Below, one piece after another: positions 25,466-33,127 of a DNA stretch of 64,000 nt. The DNA lies in the NCBI RefSeq assembly GCF_004005495.1, contig NZ_RZYA01000008.1:289791-353790 (forward strand), read 5' to 3'. The translations under genes and the position numbers were made by a program. This stretch comes from Streptomyces antnestii (lineage in GTDB: Bacteria; Actinomycetota; Actinomycetes; Streptomycetales; Streptomycetaceae). Numbering within the stretch: the stretch's first letter is position 1; every line of letters begins with the position of its first letter. The notes under the pieces are model-generated. The model ran no database searches. It had not been told where the DNA came from and saw only the letters and a program-made list of their open reading frames with translations.

Positions 25466-26398
25466 ATGCCCACGCCACCTTCTGCCCTGCGCCTGACCCT
25501 GATAGCCGGCGCCGGTATCACCCTCCTCGCAGGCTGCGGCGCATCGTCGGATGCCAAGAACGAGCCGAGTACGTCACACGGCTCCTCCCACAAGATCGCG
25601 GTGACCGCCTCCACGAACGTGTACGGCGACATCGCGCACCAGATAGGCGGCGACCAGGTCGAGGTCACCTCGGTCATCAACGACCCCTCCCAGGACCCGC
25701 ACTCCTACGAGGCCAACACCCAGAACCAGTTGACCCTGTCCAAGGCGAAGGTCGTCATCGAGAACGGCGGCGGCTACGACGACTTCATCGACCGCATGCT
25801 GGGGAGCGGCAACAACTCCTCCGCCCAGCTGATCAACGCGGTCAAGGTCTCCGGCCGCACCGCCCCGGGCAGCGAGCTCAACGAGCACGTCTGGTACGAC
25901 TTCCCCTCCGTCGCCAAGATCGCCGACCGGATCGCCGCCGCCCTGGGCAAGGCCGACCCCGCACACGCCGCGACCTTCACCAAGAACGCCGCCACCTTCA
26001 AGGGCAAGCTCGCCGGCCTTGAGGCGAAGGAAGCGGACATCAAGAAGAAGCACGACGGCGAGGCCATCGGCATCACCGAACCCGTGCCGCTGTACCTGAC
26101 CGGGGCGAGCGGCCTGGTGAACAAGACGCCCAAGGAGTTCAGCGAGGCCGTCGAGGAGGGCCACGACGTCTCCCCCAAGGTCCTGCAGGAGACCCTGGCG
26201 CTGTACAGCGGCAAGCAGGTCAAGGCCCTGGTCTACAACGCGCAGACCTCGGGGCCGCAGTCCGAGAAGGTCGTGAACGCCGCCAAGAACGCGCACATCC
26301 CCGTCGTCCCGGTCACCGAGACCCTGCCCAAGGGCAAGGACTACCTGGGCTGGATGACCTCCAACGTGGACGCGCTCGCGAGCGCGCTGGACAAGTGA
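25466..26398 (+). CDS. znuA: Zinc ABC transporter substrate-binding lipoprotein
   Basis: A 310-residue cluster A-I metal-binding lipoprotein with lipobox LLAGC (Cys 24). Ligand-bearing segments are DPHSYEAN near residue 77, NEHVWYDFPSVAKIADRI near 139-156 and ITEPVPLYLTGASG near 201. The fourth ligand is expected in VYNAQTSGPQ near 253. TEPVP replaces the usual THxAF segment, so the C-lobe ligand set differs slightly from classic ZnuA. A GGAGGA ribosome site precedes the ATG. It overlaps the ATPase gene by four bases. Function is periplasm-side (cell-wall space) zinc capture. Confidence 0.88.
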   Translation: MPTPPSALRLTLIAGAGITLLAGCGASSDAKNEPSTSHGSSHKIAVTASTNVYGDIAHQIGGDQVEVTSVINDPSQDPHSYEANTQNQLTLSKAKVVIENGGGYDDFIDRMLGSGNNSSAQLINAVKVSGRTAPGSELNEHVWYDFPSVAKIADRIAAALGKADPAHAATFTKNAATFKGKLAGLEAKEADIKKKHDGEAIGITEPVPLYLTGASGLVNKTPKEFSEAVEEGHDVSPKVLQETLALYSGKQVKALVYNAQTSGPQSEKVVNAAKNAHIPVVPVTETLPKGKDYLGWMTSNVDALASALDK

Positions 26399-27261
26399 GA
26401 CAGCAGACCGCGACCTTGGCGCCCCGGGCCCGCCGGGGCGGAGCCGGGACCGCATTGATCGGCCTGCGCGGCGCAGCCCTGTCCTACGGGGCGCACACGG
26501 TGTGGCAGGACCTCCAACTCGACGTACATCCGGGCGAGTTCGTGGCAGTGCTCGGGCCGAACGGCTCGGGCAAGAGCAGCCTGGTGCGAGCCCTGCTGGG
26601 CCGACAGCCGCTCTCCGCCGGAACCCTGACCGTCCTCGGCCGCACCCCGCGCGAGGCCGCCCGGCACATCGGCTACGTCCCACAGCAGGCGGAGGTATCC
26701 GCACAGGCGCTGCTGCGCGCCCGCGACCTGGTCCGCTTCGGCATCGACGGGCACCGCTTCGGACCCCGGCTACGCTCGGGAGCCGCCCGCCGCCGGGTGG
26801 ACGAGATCCTGGAGGCAGTCGGCGCCTCCGCCTACGCCGACGTCCCCCTCGGCATGCTGTCCGGCGGCGAACGTCAACGCGTGCGCATCGGCCAGGCGCT
26901 GGCCACCGACCCGCGCATCCTGCTCTGCGACGAGCCCCTGGTCTCCCTCGACCTGCACCACCAGCGGGCGGTCACCGAACTGATCGACGCCCGCCGCCGC
27001 TCCCACGACACGGCGGTGGTCTTCGTCACCCACGAGATCAACCCCGTCCTCGACCTCGTCGACCGCGTCCTGTACCTGGCCCCGGGCGGCCACCGCGTCG
27101 GCACTCCGGACGAGGTGCTCACCTCCGAGTCGCTGTCCCGGCTGTATGGCACCCAGGTCGACGTCGTCCGCGTACGCGGACGCATCGTGGTCGTCGGCGT
27201 ACCCGACGAACCGGCGACCCCACCCCACCACGCCCCCGACCAGGAAGGAGCACGCCCTTGA
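26395..27261 (+). CDS. znuC: Zinc ABC transporter ATP-binding protein
   Basis: A 288-residue ABC ATPase: Walker A GPNGSGKSS near residues 59-67, Q-loop YVPQQAEVSAQ, signature LSGGERQR near 158, Walker B ILLCDEPLVSLD near 178, and H-loop VTHEI near 212. The order binding protein, ATPase, permease is a standard zinc importer operon. GTG start coupled to znuA (GTGA); its stop overlaps the TTG start of znuB. Confidence 0.9.
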   Translation: MRQQTATLAPRARRGGAGTALIGLRGAALSYGAHTVWQDLQLDVHPGEFVAVLGPNGSGKSSLVRALLGRQPLSAGTLTVLGRTPREAARHIGYVPQQAEVSAQALLRARDLVRFGIDGHRFGPRLRSGAARRRVDEILEAVGASAYADVPLGMLSGGERQRVRIGQALATDPRILLCDEPLVSLDLHHQRAVTELIDARRRSHDTAVVFVTHEINPVLDLVDRVLYLAPGGHRVGTPDEVLTSESLSRLYGTQVDVVRVRGRIVVVGVPDEPATPPHHAPDQEGARP

Positions 27262-28139
27262 TCCTCGCCGACGGGATCTGGCACCAGGTCTTCGCCTTCG
27301 ACCACTACGGCGAACTCCTCGCTCTGGTCCGCAACTCGCTCATCGCCGGCGCCGCGCTCGGCCTGGTCGGCGGCCTGGCCGGGGTCTTCGTCATCCTGCG
27401 CGACCTGCCCTTCGCGGTGCACGGCATCAGTGAACTCTCCTTCGCCGGCGCCTCGGCCGCCCTGCTGCTCGGGACGAACATCGTGGCGGGCTCGATCGTG
27501 GGCTCGCTCCTCGCGGCGGGCGCGATCGGCGCCCTGGGCACGCGGGCCCGCGACCGCAACTCCGCCATCGGCATCCTCATGCCGTTCGGCCTGGGCCTCG
27601 GCGTCCTCTTCCTCGCCCTCTACAAGGGGCGCGCGGCGAACAAGTTCGGCCTGCTCACCGGCCAGATCGTCGCCGTCGACACCCCGCAGACGGCGTGGCT
27701 GCTCGGCACGTCCGCCCTGGTGCTCGCCGCTCTGGTGGTGCTGTGGCGACCGTTGACCTTCGCCAGCGCCGACCCGGACGTCGCCGCGGCCCGGGGCGTG
27801 CCGGTACGCGGTCTCTCGTTCGCCTTCATGATCGTGCTCGGGCTCGCGGTGGCCCTGTCGGTACAGGTCGTCGGCGCGCTGCTGGTCCTCACGCTCGTCG
27901 TCACCCCCGCCGCGGCCGCCGGCCGCGTCACCGCCTCACCAGTCCTGCTGCCGTTGCTCAGCGTGGTGTTCGCGGTTGCCTCGATCGAGGGCGGCATCCT
28001 GCTGGCGCTCGGCAGCTCCGTCCCGATCAGCCCGTACGTGACGACCATCTCGTTCGGCATCTACGCGATCTGCCGCCTCGCCGGCACCTTCCGCGCCCGG
28101 CACTGGGGAGCCAGAACAGTGACTGCGCAACCCGCCTGA
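27258..28139 (+). CDS. znuB: Zinc ABC transporter permease
   Basis: A 293-residue ABC-3 family permease with about eight hydrophobic helices. FAVHGISELSFAGASAALLLG is the characteristic early loop and VVTPAAAAGRV the late conserved turn. TTG start overlaps the znuC stop and is preceded by AAGGAG at about 27244-27250. It forms the membrane channel of the zinc importer. Confidence 0.9.
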   Translation: MILADGIWHQVFAFDHYGELLALVRNSLIAGAALGLVGGLAGVFVILRDLPFAVHGISELSFAGASAALLLGTNIVAGSIVGSLLAAGAIGALGTRARDRNSAIGILMPFGLGLGVLFLALYKGRAANKFGLLTGQIVAVDTPQTAWLLGTSALVLAALVVLWRPLTFASADPDVAAARGVPVRGLSFAFMIVLGLAVALSVQVVGALLVLTLVVTPAAAAGRVTASPVLLPLLSVVFAVASIEGGILLALGSSVPISPYVTTISFGIYAICRLAGTFRARHWGARTVTAQPA

Positions 28140-28150
28140 AGCCGAGCAGG

Positions 28151-28186
28151 GCGATCCCTCATGCGATCCCTCATGCGATCCCTCAC
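28151..28186 (+). repeat. Three tandem copies of a 12-bp unit after znuB
   Basis: GCGATCCCTCAT occurs at 28151-28162 and 28163-28174, with a third copy at 28175-28186 differing only in its last base. It lies in the gap between the znuB stop and the next Zur box. It probably arose by slippage; a binding role cannot be excluded. Confidence 0.85.
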
Positions 28187-28202
28187 GCAAGCGACTTGGT
28201 AA

Positions 28203-28217
28203 TGGGATCCATTTTCA
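28203..28217 (+). promoter_or_regulatory. Zur-box-like site before rpmF and the second COG0523 gene
   Basis: TGGGATCCATTTTCA matches 11 of 15 positions; the right half-site is perfect and the left is weak. A -10 element TAGCCT (28220-28225) follows with the same spacing as at the znuA site, which supports it despite the lower score. Confidence 0.6.
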
Positions 28218-28270
28218 TATAGCCTTTTCCCCGACACTCCCCGTCCCCACCACCGATACAGGAGCCCCTG

Positions 28271-28441
28271 ATGGCCGTCCCCAAGCGGAAGATGTCCCGC
28301 AGCAACACCCGCCACCGCCGCGCCCAGTGGAAGGCGACCACGCCCCGGCTCGCCCCGATCACCGTCGACGGCGTCTCCTACCTGGTCCCCCAGCGGCTCG
28401 TGAAGGCGTACGAGCGCGGGCTGCTGCACCCCGAGGGCTGA
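28271..28441 (+). CDS. rpmF: Ribosomal protein bL32, cysteine-free paralogue
   Basis: A 56-residue large-subunit protein: MAVPKRKMSRSNTRHRRAQWK at the N-terminus identifies bL32. The C-terminal CxxC...C zinc ribbon of the normal protein is absent; the product contains no cysteine. Such C-minus paralogues replace zinc-binding copies during zinc starvation. GGAG ribosome site 10 bases upstream. It is six bases before the COG0523 gene and downstream of a Zur-box-like promoter. Confidence 0.92.
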   Translation: MAVPKRKMSRSNTRHRRAQWKATTPRLAPITVDGVSYLVPQRLVKAYERGLLHPEG

Positions 28442-28447
28442 CCGCGA

Positions 28448-29620
28448 ATGTCCCTCGACCGCCTGCCCGTCACCGTCCTGTCCGGCTTCCTCGGCGCGGG
28501 CAAGACGACCCTTCTCAACCACGTCCTCAGCAACCGAGAGGGCCTGCGCGTCGCGGTCATCGTCAACGACATGAGCGAGGTCAACATCGACGCCGCCCTG
28601 GTCCGCGGCGGCGACGCGGCCCTGTCGCGCACCGAGGAACGCCTGGTCGAGATGACCAACGGCTGCATCTGCTGCACCCTGCGCGACGACCTGCTCGACG
28701 AGGTCGACCGGCTGGCCCGCGAGGGCCGCTTCGACTATCTCCTCATCGAGTCGTCCGGCATCTCCGAACCCATGCCGGTGGCGGCCACGTTCGCCTTCGA
28801 CCGCGACGACGGAGCCACCCTCGGCGACGTCGCCCGCCTGGACACGATGGTCACGGTCGTCGACGCGGCGAACTTCCTGCCGGAGCTGACGAGCGGCGAC
28901 GAGCTCGTCGAGCGCGACCTCGCCCCGTACGAGGACGACGAGCGCACCGTCAGTGACCTGTTGATGGACCAGATCGAGTTCGCGGACGTCATCGTCGTCA
29001 ACAAGCTCGACCTCGTCGACGAACACACGGCCGACCGGCTCCGGGCCACCCTCTCCCGCCTCAACCCCTCCGCCCGCATCGTCCCCGCCGTTCACGGCAA
29101 GGTGCGCACAGCCGACGTCCTCGGCACCCGCCTCTTCGATCTCGACCGCGCCCAGCAGGCGCCCGGCTGGGTCCGCGAACTCAATGGCGACCACGTCCCG
29201 GAGACGGAGGAGTACGGCATCTCCTCGACTCTCTTCCGTTCCCCGCTCCCCTTCCACCCGGGGAGGTTGTGGAGCTTCGTCACGGAGCAGCTCGACAGCG
29301 GCGCGTTCGGCCAGGTCCTGCGTTCCAAGGGGTTCTTCACACTGGCCAGCCGGCCGCACGTGACGGGCCTGTGGTCGCAGGCCGGCTCCGTCGCCCGCTT
29401 CGAGCCGTCCGCCGCCCGCGACACCGAGGGCATCGAAGCCCAGGAACTGGTCTTCATCGGAACGGACTTGAACCGGGACGCCCTGCATGCGGCCCTGGGT
29501 TCCTGTCTCATGGCGCCGGGTGAGAGCCCCTCCCCCGTCGACCCGTTCCCCGCCTGGGACACCTACGGCATCGACGACACCTGCGTACACGAGCACTCCG
29601 AACCCCTGGCAACCCTCTGA
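28448..29620 (+). CDS. COG0523 GTPase, second copy (YciC/ZigA-like)
   Basis: A 390-residue G3E GTPase: P-loop GFLGAGKTT at residues 13-21, CxCC (GCICC) with first cysteine at 73, IESSGISEP near 100, NKLD near 184, and a CobW_C domain ending in a histidine-containing tail (CVHEHSEP). It differs clearly from the first copy at 9485, which it shares the core motifs with. Its position between C-minus ribosomal genes and under a Zur-like box fits a zinc chaperone of the ZigA/YciC type. Confidence 0.9.
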   Translation: MSLDRLPVTVLSGFLGAGKTTLLNHVLSNREGLRVAVIVNDMSEVNIDAALVRGGDAALSRTEERLVEMTNGCICCTLRDDLLDEVDRLAREGRFDYLLIESSGISEPMPVAATFAFDRDDGATLGDVARLDTMVTVVDAANFLPELTSGDELVERDLAPYEDDERTVSDLLMDQIEFADVIVVNKLDLVDEHTADRLRATLSRLNPSARIVPAVHGKVRTADVLGTRLFDLDRAQQAPGWVRELNGDHVPETEEYGISSTLFRSPLPFHPGRLWSFVTEQLDSGAFGQVLRSKGFFTLASRPHVTGLWSQAGSVARFEPSAARDTEGIEAQELVFIGTDLNRDALHAALGSCLMAPGESPSPVDPFPAWDTYGIDDTCVHEHSEPLATL

Positions 29621-29625
29621 AGACT

Positions 29626-29673
29626 CCGGGCCGGGCGGCGAACATCCGGCAGCCACGGCGCCGCCCGGCCCGG
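29626..29673 (+). terminator. Strong terminator hairpin after the second COG0523 gene
   Basis: Perfect 15-base GC-rich arms at 29626-29640 and 29659-29673 with an 18-base loop start six bases after the stop codon. It also precedes the methyltransferase start by about 26 bases, so that gene may depend on readthrough or a weak local promoter. Confidence 0.7.
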
Positions 29674-29699
29674 TCCGGACCCCTGCACGGGAGGCAGAG

Positions 29700-30539
29700 A
29701 TGACAGCGGCACAGCACGGCACCGGCATACAGCTGGGCAGCGTCCAGGAAACCCTGCTCATTCCCCTCTATGGCCGCGCCGTGGACGCCCGCCGCAAGGA
29801 CAGCGTCCTGGGCGACACGCGCGCCGCGGAGCTCGTCGCCTCGCTCGACTACGACTTCACGCGCTTCGACGACCTGCCCAGCCTCACCGGCGCGGTCCTG
29901 CGCACCGCCCTGTTCGACCACTGGGTCAGCGGCTTCCTCACCGCCCACCCGGCCGGAACCCTCGTGGAACTCGGCGCCGGGCTCAACACCCGCTACGAGC
30001 GCCTCGACAACGGCACCGCCCACTGGTTCGACCTGGACCTGCCCGACGTCACCGCCCTGCGCCGCACCTTCGTCCCCGACACCCCGCGCCGTACGGCGAT
30101 CGCCGCGTCGGTCACGGAGGCGGCCTGGCCCGACATCGTGACCGCGCGGAGTGCGGGCCCGTACTTCCTCGCCGCCGAAGCCGTCCTGCCGTTCCTCGAC
30201 GAGGCGGGCGCCCGGCACGCCATCGGCCTGCTCTCCGACCGTTTCCCCGGTGCCTTGCTGGCCCTGGACACTGCCGGGCCCGCCTTCATCGCCGGCCAGG
30301 ACCACCACGACGCGCTCAGCAAGGTCGATGCCCGTATGCGCTGGGCCTGCGCCGGCCCGGACCAGCTCGCCCAGTGGTTTCCCGGCATCGACGTGCTCGC
30401 CTCGCACACCCTCAGCACCCCACCCACCAAGATGTACGAGGAACTGCCCGTCGCTCACCGGCAGTTGCTGGACGGACTGGCGGCCCAGCAGCTGCCTCAG
30501 GTCGAGGAGTACCGCCTCAACCTCGTCCGCCTGCCCTGA
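29700..30539 (+). CDS. Class I SAM-dependent methyltransferase (LCM/TcmP-like)
   Basis: A 279-residue methyltransferase of the leucine-carboxyl-methyltransferase-like group (COG3315). The SAM motif VELGAGLNTRYERLDNG is near residues 90-106, with a WFDLDLPDV strand that carries the acidic SAM-binding residue and the post-motif YFLAAEAVLPFLDE. GGGAGG ribosome site directly upstream. Members O-methylate polyketides, other small molecules or protein carboxyl ends. In a zinc-starvation island it could modify a metallophore, but no biosynthetic genes accompany it, so that is only a possibility. Confidence 0.78.
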   Translation: MTAAQHGTGIQLGSVQETLLIPLYGRAVDARRKDSVLGDTRAAELVASLDYDFTRFDDLPSLTGAVLRTALFDHWVSGFLTAHPAGTLVELGAGLNTRYERLDNGTAHWFDLDLPDVTALRRTFVPDTPRRTAIAASVTEAAWPDIVTARSAGPYFLAAEAVLPFLDEAGARHAIGLLSDRFPGALLALDTAGPAFIAGQDHHDALSKVDARMRWACAGPDQLAQWFPGIDVLASHTLSTPPTKMYEELPVAHRQLLDGLAAQQLPQVEEYRLNLVRLP

Positions 30540-30549
30540 GCGCACGCGC

Positions 30550-30591
30550 GTCGTCCACGCGCCTCACATCCGTGCGAGGCGCGTGGACGAC
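30550..30591. terminator. Bidirectional terminator, 16-bp perfect stem
   Basis: GTCGTCCACGCGCCTC (30550-30565) is perfectly complementary to 30576-30591 around a 10-base loop. It lies between converging genes (methyltransferase on plus, uS14 on minus) and should stop transcription from both sides. Confidence 0.85.
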
Positions 30592-30605
30592 TACTTCATT
30601 CGCGA

Positions 30606-30911
30606 CTACCACGAGGACTTGCGTACTCCCGGCAGGAACCCGGCGTGCGCCTGCGCCCGCAGGTTCACCCGTGACAGACCGAAGACACCCACGTAACCCC
30701 GCGGGCGACCGTCCACGCTGTCACGGTTGCGCACCCGGGTCGCCGAGGCGTCGCGCGGCTGACGCGCCAACTCCTCGCGTGCGGCAAGGCGTTCGGCCTC
30801 GCTCGACGAGGGACGGCGGATGATCTCCTTCAGCTCCGCACGGCGGGACGCATACCGCGCGACCACCACACGGCGCCGCTCATTCGCAGCGATCTTGCTC
30901 TTCTTCGCCAT
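30606..30911 (-). CDS. rpsN: Ribosomal protein uS14, long zinc-free form
   Basis: A 101-residue small-subunit protein (MAKKSKIAANERRR start, ending GVFGLSRVNLRAQAHAGFLPG). The long form lacks the two CxxC pairs of the 61-residue zinc form. Its ATG overlaps the bL28 stop by one base, and the pair is transcribed away from a Zur-box-like site at 31193. Confidence 0.93.
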   Translation of the reverse strand: MAKKSKIAANERRRVVVARYASRRAELKEIIRRPSSSEAERLAAREELARQPRDASATRVRNRDSVDGRPRGYVGVFGLSRVNLRAQAHAGFLPGVRKSSW

Positions 30912-31147
30912 CAGACCTTCACCCCACGCGCCCGGATGCGGGCCACGGCGGCCTCGACGCCGATGGAGTCGATGGTCTTGATCGCTGAGGCGCTGAGCGT
31001 GAGGCGGACATGGCGGCCCTCGCTGGGCAGCCAGTAGCGCTTGCGCTGGATGTTCGGGTCGAAGCGGCGCGAAGTGCGCCGGTGGGAGTGGGAGATGTTC
31101 TTGCCGAAGCCGGGTTCACGCCCGGTCAGCATGCAGTGCGCGGACAA
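30911..31147 (-). CDS. rpmB: Ribosomal protein bL28, zinc-free paralogue
   Basis: A 78-residue protein starting MSAHCMLTGREPGFG and containing HSHRRTSRRFDPNIQ, diagnostic for bL28. Only one cysteine is present, so the zinc-binding cysteine set is lost. It is the first gene of the minus-strand pair with rpsN, 46 bases from the divergent Zur-like box. Confidence 0.93.
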   Translation of the reverse strand: MSAHCMLTGREPGFGKNISHSHRRTSRRFDPNIQRKRYWLPSEGRHVRLTLSASAIKTIDSIGVEAAVARIRARGVKV

Positions 31148-31192
31148 GGTGACGTGCCTCTCTGTGAATGCGCCGAACCCCCATCTTGAAGA

Positions 31193-31207
31193 TGGGAATC
31201 ATTTTCA
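31193..31207. promoter_or_regulatory. Divergent Zur-box-like operator between rpmB-rpsN and rpmG-rpsR
   Basis: TGGGAATCATTTTCA matches 13 of 15 positions. On the plus strand a -10 element TAGCGT (31210-31215) lies 8 bases before the rpmG ATG. One site may therefore repress both the plus-strand and minus-strand ribosomal gene units. Confidence 0.75.
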
Positions 31208-31222
31208 TATAGCGTAGCGCAC

Positions 31223-31387
31223 ATGGCACGCAACGAACTACGCCCCGTCATCAAACTCCGCTCCACCGCGGGAACCGGCTACACGTACGTGACCCGCAAG
31301 AACCGCCGCAACGACCCGGACCGGCTGACCTTGCGCAAGTACGACCCGGTGGCCGGTCGGCACGTCGACTTCCGAGAGGAACGCTGA
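31223..31387 (+). CDS. rpmG: Ribosomal protein bL33, zinc-free paralogue
   Basis: A 54-residue protein: MARNELRPVIKLRSTAGTGY followed by TYVTRKNRRNDPDRL identifies bL33. It has no cysteine, whereas the zinc form has two CxxC pairs. The ATG is only 8 bases after a -10-like TAGCGT and has no ribosome site, so translation is probably from a leaderless message. Confidence 0.92.
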   Translation: MARNELRPVIKLRSTAGTGYTYVTRKNRRNDPDRLTLRKYDPVAGRHVDFREER

Positions 31388-31390
31388 GCG

Positions 31391-31645
31391 ATGAAGCAGG
31401 GCATCCATCCCTCCTACGGCCCTGTCGTCTTCCGCGACCGCGCCGCGAACCACGCCTTCCTCACCCGATCGACTGCCACCAGCGACAAGACGATCGAGTG
31501 GGAGGACGGACACACCTACCCCGTGGTCGACGTCGAGATCTCCAGCGCGAGCCACCCCTTCTACACAGGCACCGCCCGCGTCCTGGACACCGCCGGCCGC
31601 GTGGAGCGCTTCGAGCGGCGCTACGGCCGACCCGGAGCACGCTGA
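31391..31645 (+). CDS. rpmE2: Ribosomal protein bL31 type B, zinc-free
   Basis: An 84-residue type B bL31 (MKQGIHPSYGPVVFRDRAAN; ASHPFYTGTARVLDTAGRVE). It lacks the CxxC zinc motif of type A and has the longer loop of type B. It starts three bases after rpmG and its stop overlaps the next ATG by one base. Confidence 0.94.
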   Translation: MKQGIHPSYGPVVFRDRAANHAFLTRSTATSDKTIEWEDGHTYPVVDVEISSASHPFYTGTARVLDTAGRVERFERRYGRPGAR

Positions 31646-32772
31646 TGGGCCTGCGCATCGCGCTCGTCGCGGGCCTGCACTCCGAGGCCCGCCGCGCCAC
31701 CGTGGAACAACTCCTCGCCACCACACCCGACAGCGTCGCCCTCCATCACGACCTCTCCACTGCCGTGCAGGGCACGGTTATTCGCACCCTGCGCGACATC
31801 ACCGGCGTGCTCAGCTCCGGCGAGACGCCACTGGTCAACGGCTGTGCCTGCTGTGCCCTGCGCGAGGACCTGCTCCCCGACCTTGAGCGCCTGGCCGACG
31901 CGGGCCTGACCCGCCTCGCGATCGTGGAGCTGTGGGACTCCGTCGAACCCAAGGCCATGGCCGAAGTCGTTGCGGGCGGTGGATTCGACGTCAGCGGCGT
32001 CATCACCGCCGTCGACCCGGCCCTGCTGCTGCCCTGCCTGGGAAACGGTGACGACCTGGCCGACGCCGGACTCGCCGCAGCCCCGGCCGACCAGCGCACG
32101 ATCGCCGACACCTTCGCGCGCCAGCTGGAGTACGCCTCCGTCCTCGCCATCGCCGACAACCCTGAGGCCGACGACGAAGACCGGGCCCTGCTCACTCAGC
32201 TGCACCCCACGGCCCGCCAAGTGCGCCTGGCCGATGGCAGCTTGACGGAGGCGGCTCTCTCCGGATTCGACGTCGAAGCAGCAGCCGCCGCCCAGCACCC
32301 GGCCTGCGCGCTGCTGCCCCAGGAGGCGGACGAGGCCGGCGTGACCACATACGTGTGGCACGCGCACCGCCCCTTCCACCCGCAGCGTCTCTACGCCGCC
32401 CTGGAAGACCTCGCCTGCGCCGCCGCCCGCAGCCGCGGCCGCTTCTGGCTCGCCGACCGGCCCGACTCCCTGCTCGCCTGGGACGCCGCGGGCGGCGCCC
32501 TGTGCGTGGAGAGCGCAGGGCCCTGGCTCGCCTCACTGCCCGACGCCGCCTGGGACCTCGTCCCACCTGTACGCCGGGCCGCCGCCGCACTCGACTGGCA
32601 CCCCGAACACGGCGACCGCTGCCAGCACCTGGTCTTCACCTCACCAGGGCTCGACCGCGACGGACTCCGGCACACCCTGGACTCCTGCCTGTTGAACGAC
32701 CACGAGTACGCGGCAGGACGCGCCACCTGGAAACACCTGCACTCCGCTTTCGACACCCTCCTGGAGGTCTGA
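31645..32772 (+). CDS. COG0523-related protein lacking all GTPase motifs
   Basis: A 375-residue protein that aligns with the COG0523 GTPase at 28448 along its length: the start GLRIALVAGLHSEA, the CxCC motif kept as CACC at residues 67-70, a switch-like segment ELWDSVEP and a CobW_C-like second half with RPFHPQRLYAALEDL. The P-loop GxxGxGKT is replaced by GLHSEARRA, and NKxD by ADNPE. It should not bind GTP normally but keeps the metal motif. It sits between two C-minus ribosomal genes with one-base overlap upstream, so it is expressed with them. A role as metal-binding partner or regulator of the true GTPases is inferred. Confidence 0.85.
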   Translation: MGLRIALVAGLHSEARRATVEQLLATTPDSVALHHDLSTAVQGTVIRTLRDITGVLSSGETPLVNGCACCALREDLLPDLERLADAGLTRLAIVELWDSVEPKAMAEVVAGGGFDVSGVITAVDPALLLPCLGNGDDLADAGLAAAPADQRTIADTFARQLEYASVLAIADNPEADDEDRALLTQLHPTARQVRLADGSLTEAALSGFDVEAAAAAQHPACALLPQEADEAGVTTYVWHAHRPFHPQRLYAALEDLACAAARSRGRFWLADRPDSLLAWDAAGGALCVESAGPWLASLPDAAWDLVPPVRRAAAALDWHPEHGDRCQHLVFTSPGLDRDGLRHTLDSCLLNDHEYAAGRATWKHLHSAFDTLLEV

Positions 32773-32777
32773 CTCCC

Positions 32778-33026
32778 ATGTCCCCCCGCCGCGACACCAC
32801 CCGCAGCAAGCACCTCAAGCCCCGCCCCAACCCCCTGGACCAGGCAGGCATCACCTACATCGACTACAAGGACACCGATCTGCTACGGAAGTTCATCTCG
32901 GATCGCGGCAAGATCCGAAGCCGACGTGTGACCCGCGTGAGCGCCCAGCAACAACGCCGGCTGGCCCACGCCATCAAGAACGCCCGCGAGATGGCCCTAC
33001 TGCCCTACACGACCGGCAGCAAGTAG
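32778..33026 (+). CDS. rpsR2: Ribosomal protein bS18, zinc-free paralogue
   Basis: An 82-residue bS18 (NPLDQAGITYIDYKDTDLLR; FISDRGKIRSRRVTRVSAQQ). It has no cysteine, unlike the zinc-linked form that carries CxxC residues. ATG at 32778, five bases after the preceding stop. It ends the plus-strand ribosomal unit. Confidence 0.93.
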   Translation: MSPRRDTTRSKHLKPRPNPLDQAGITYIDYKDTDLLRKFISDRGKIRSRRVTRVSAQQQRRLAHAIKNAREMALLPYTTGSK

Positions 33027-33127
33027 CACCCCAGGCCACACCCCGCACCAAGGCATCACGGGCAAGCGCTCGTCGACGCTTCCGTGACCGATCTCGACGT
33101 CCGGCTTCTGACAGGAACGGCCTTCGT

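Noticed and set aside
28151..28186. Possible CRISPR array
   Set aside because: Units are 12 bases, directly adjacent and without spacers, and no cas gene is in the window.
29700..30539. Evidence for a metallophore biosynthetic cluster
   Set aside because: One methyltransferase alone is not enough; no NRPS, NRPS-independent synthetase or nicotianamine-synthase-like gene is seen.
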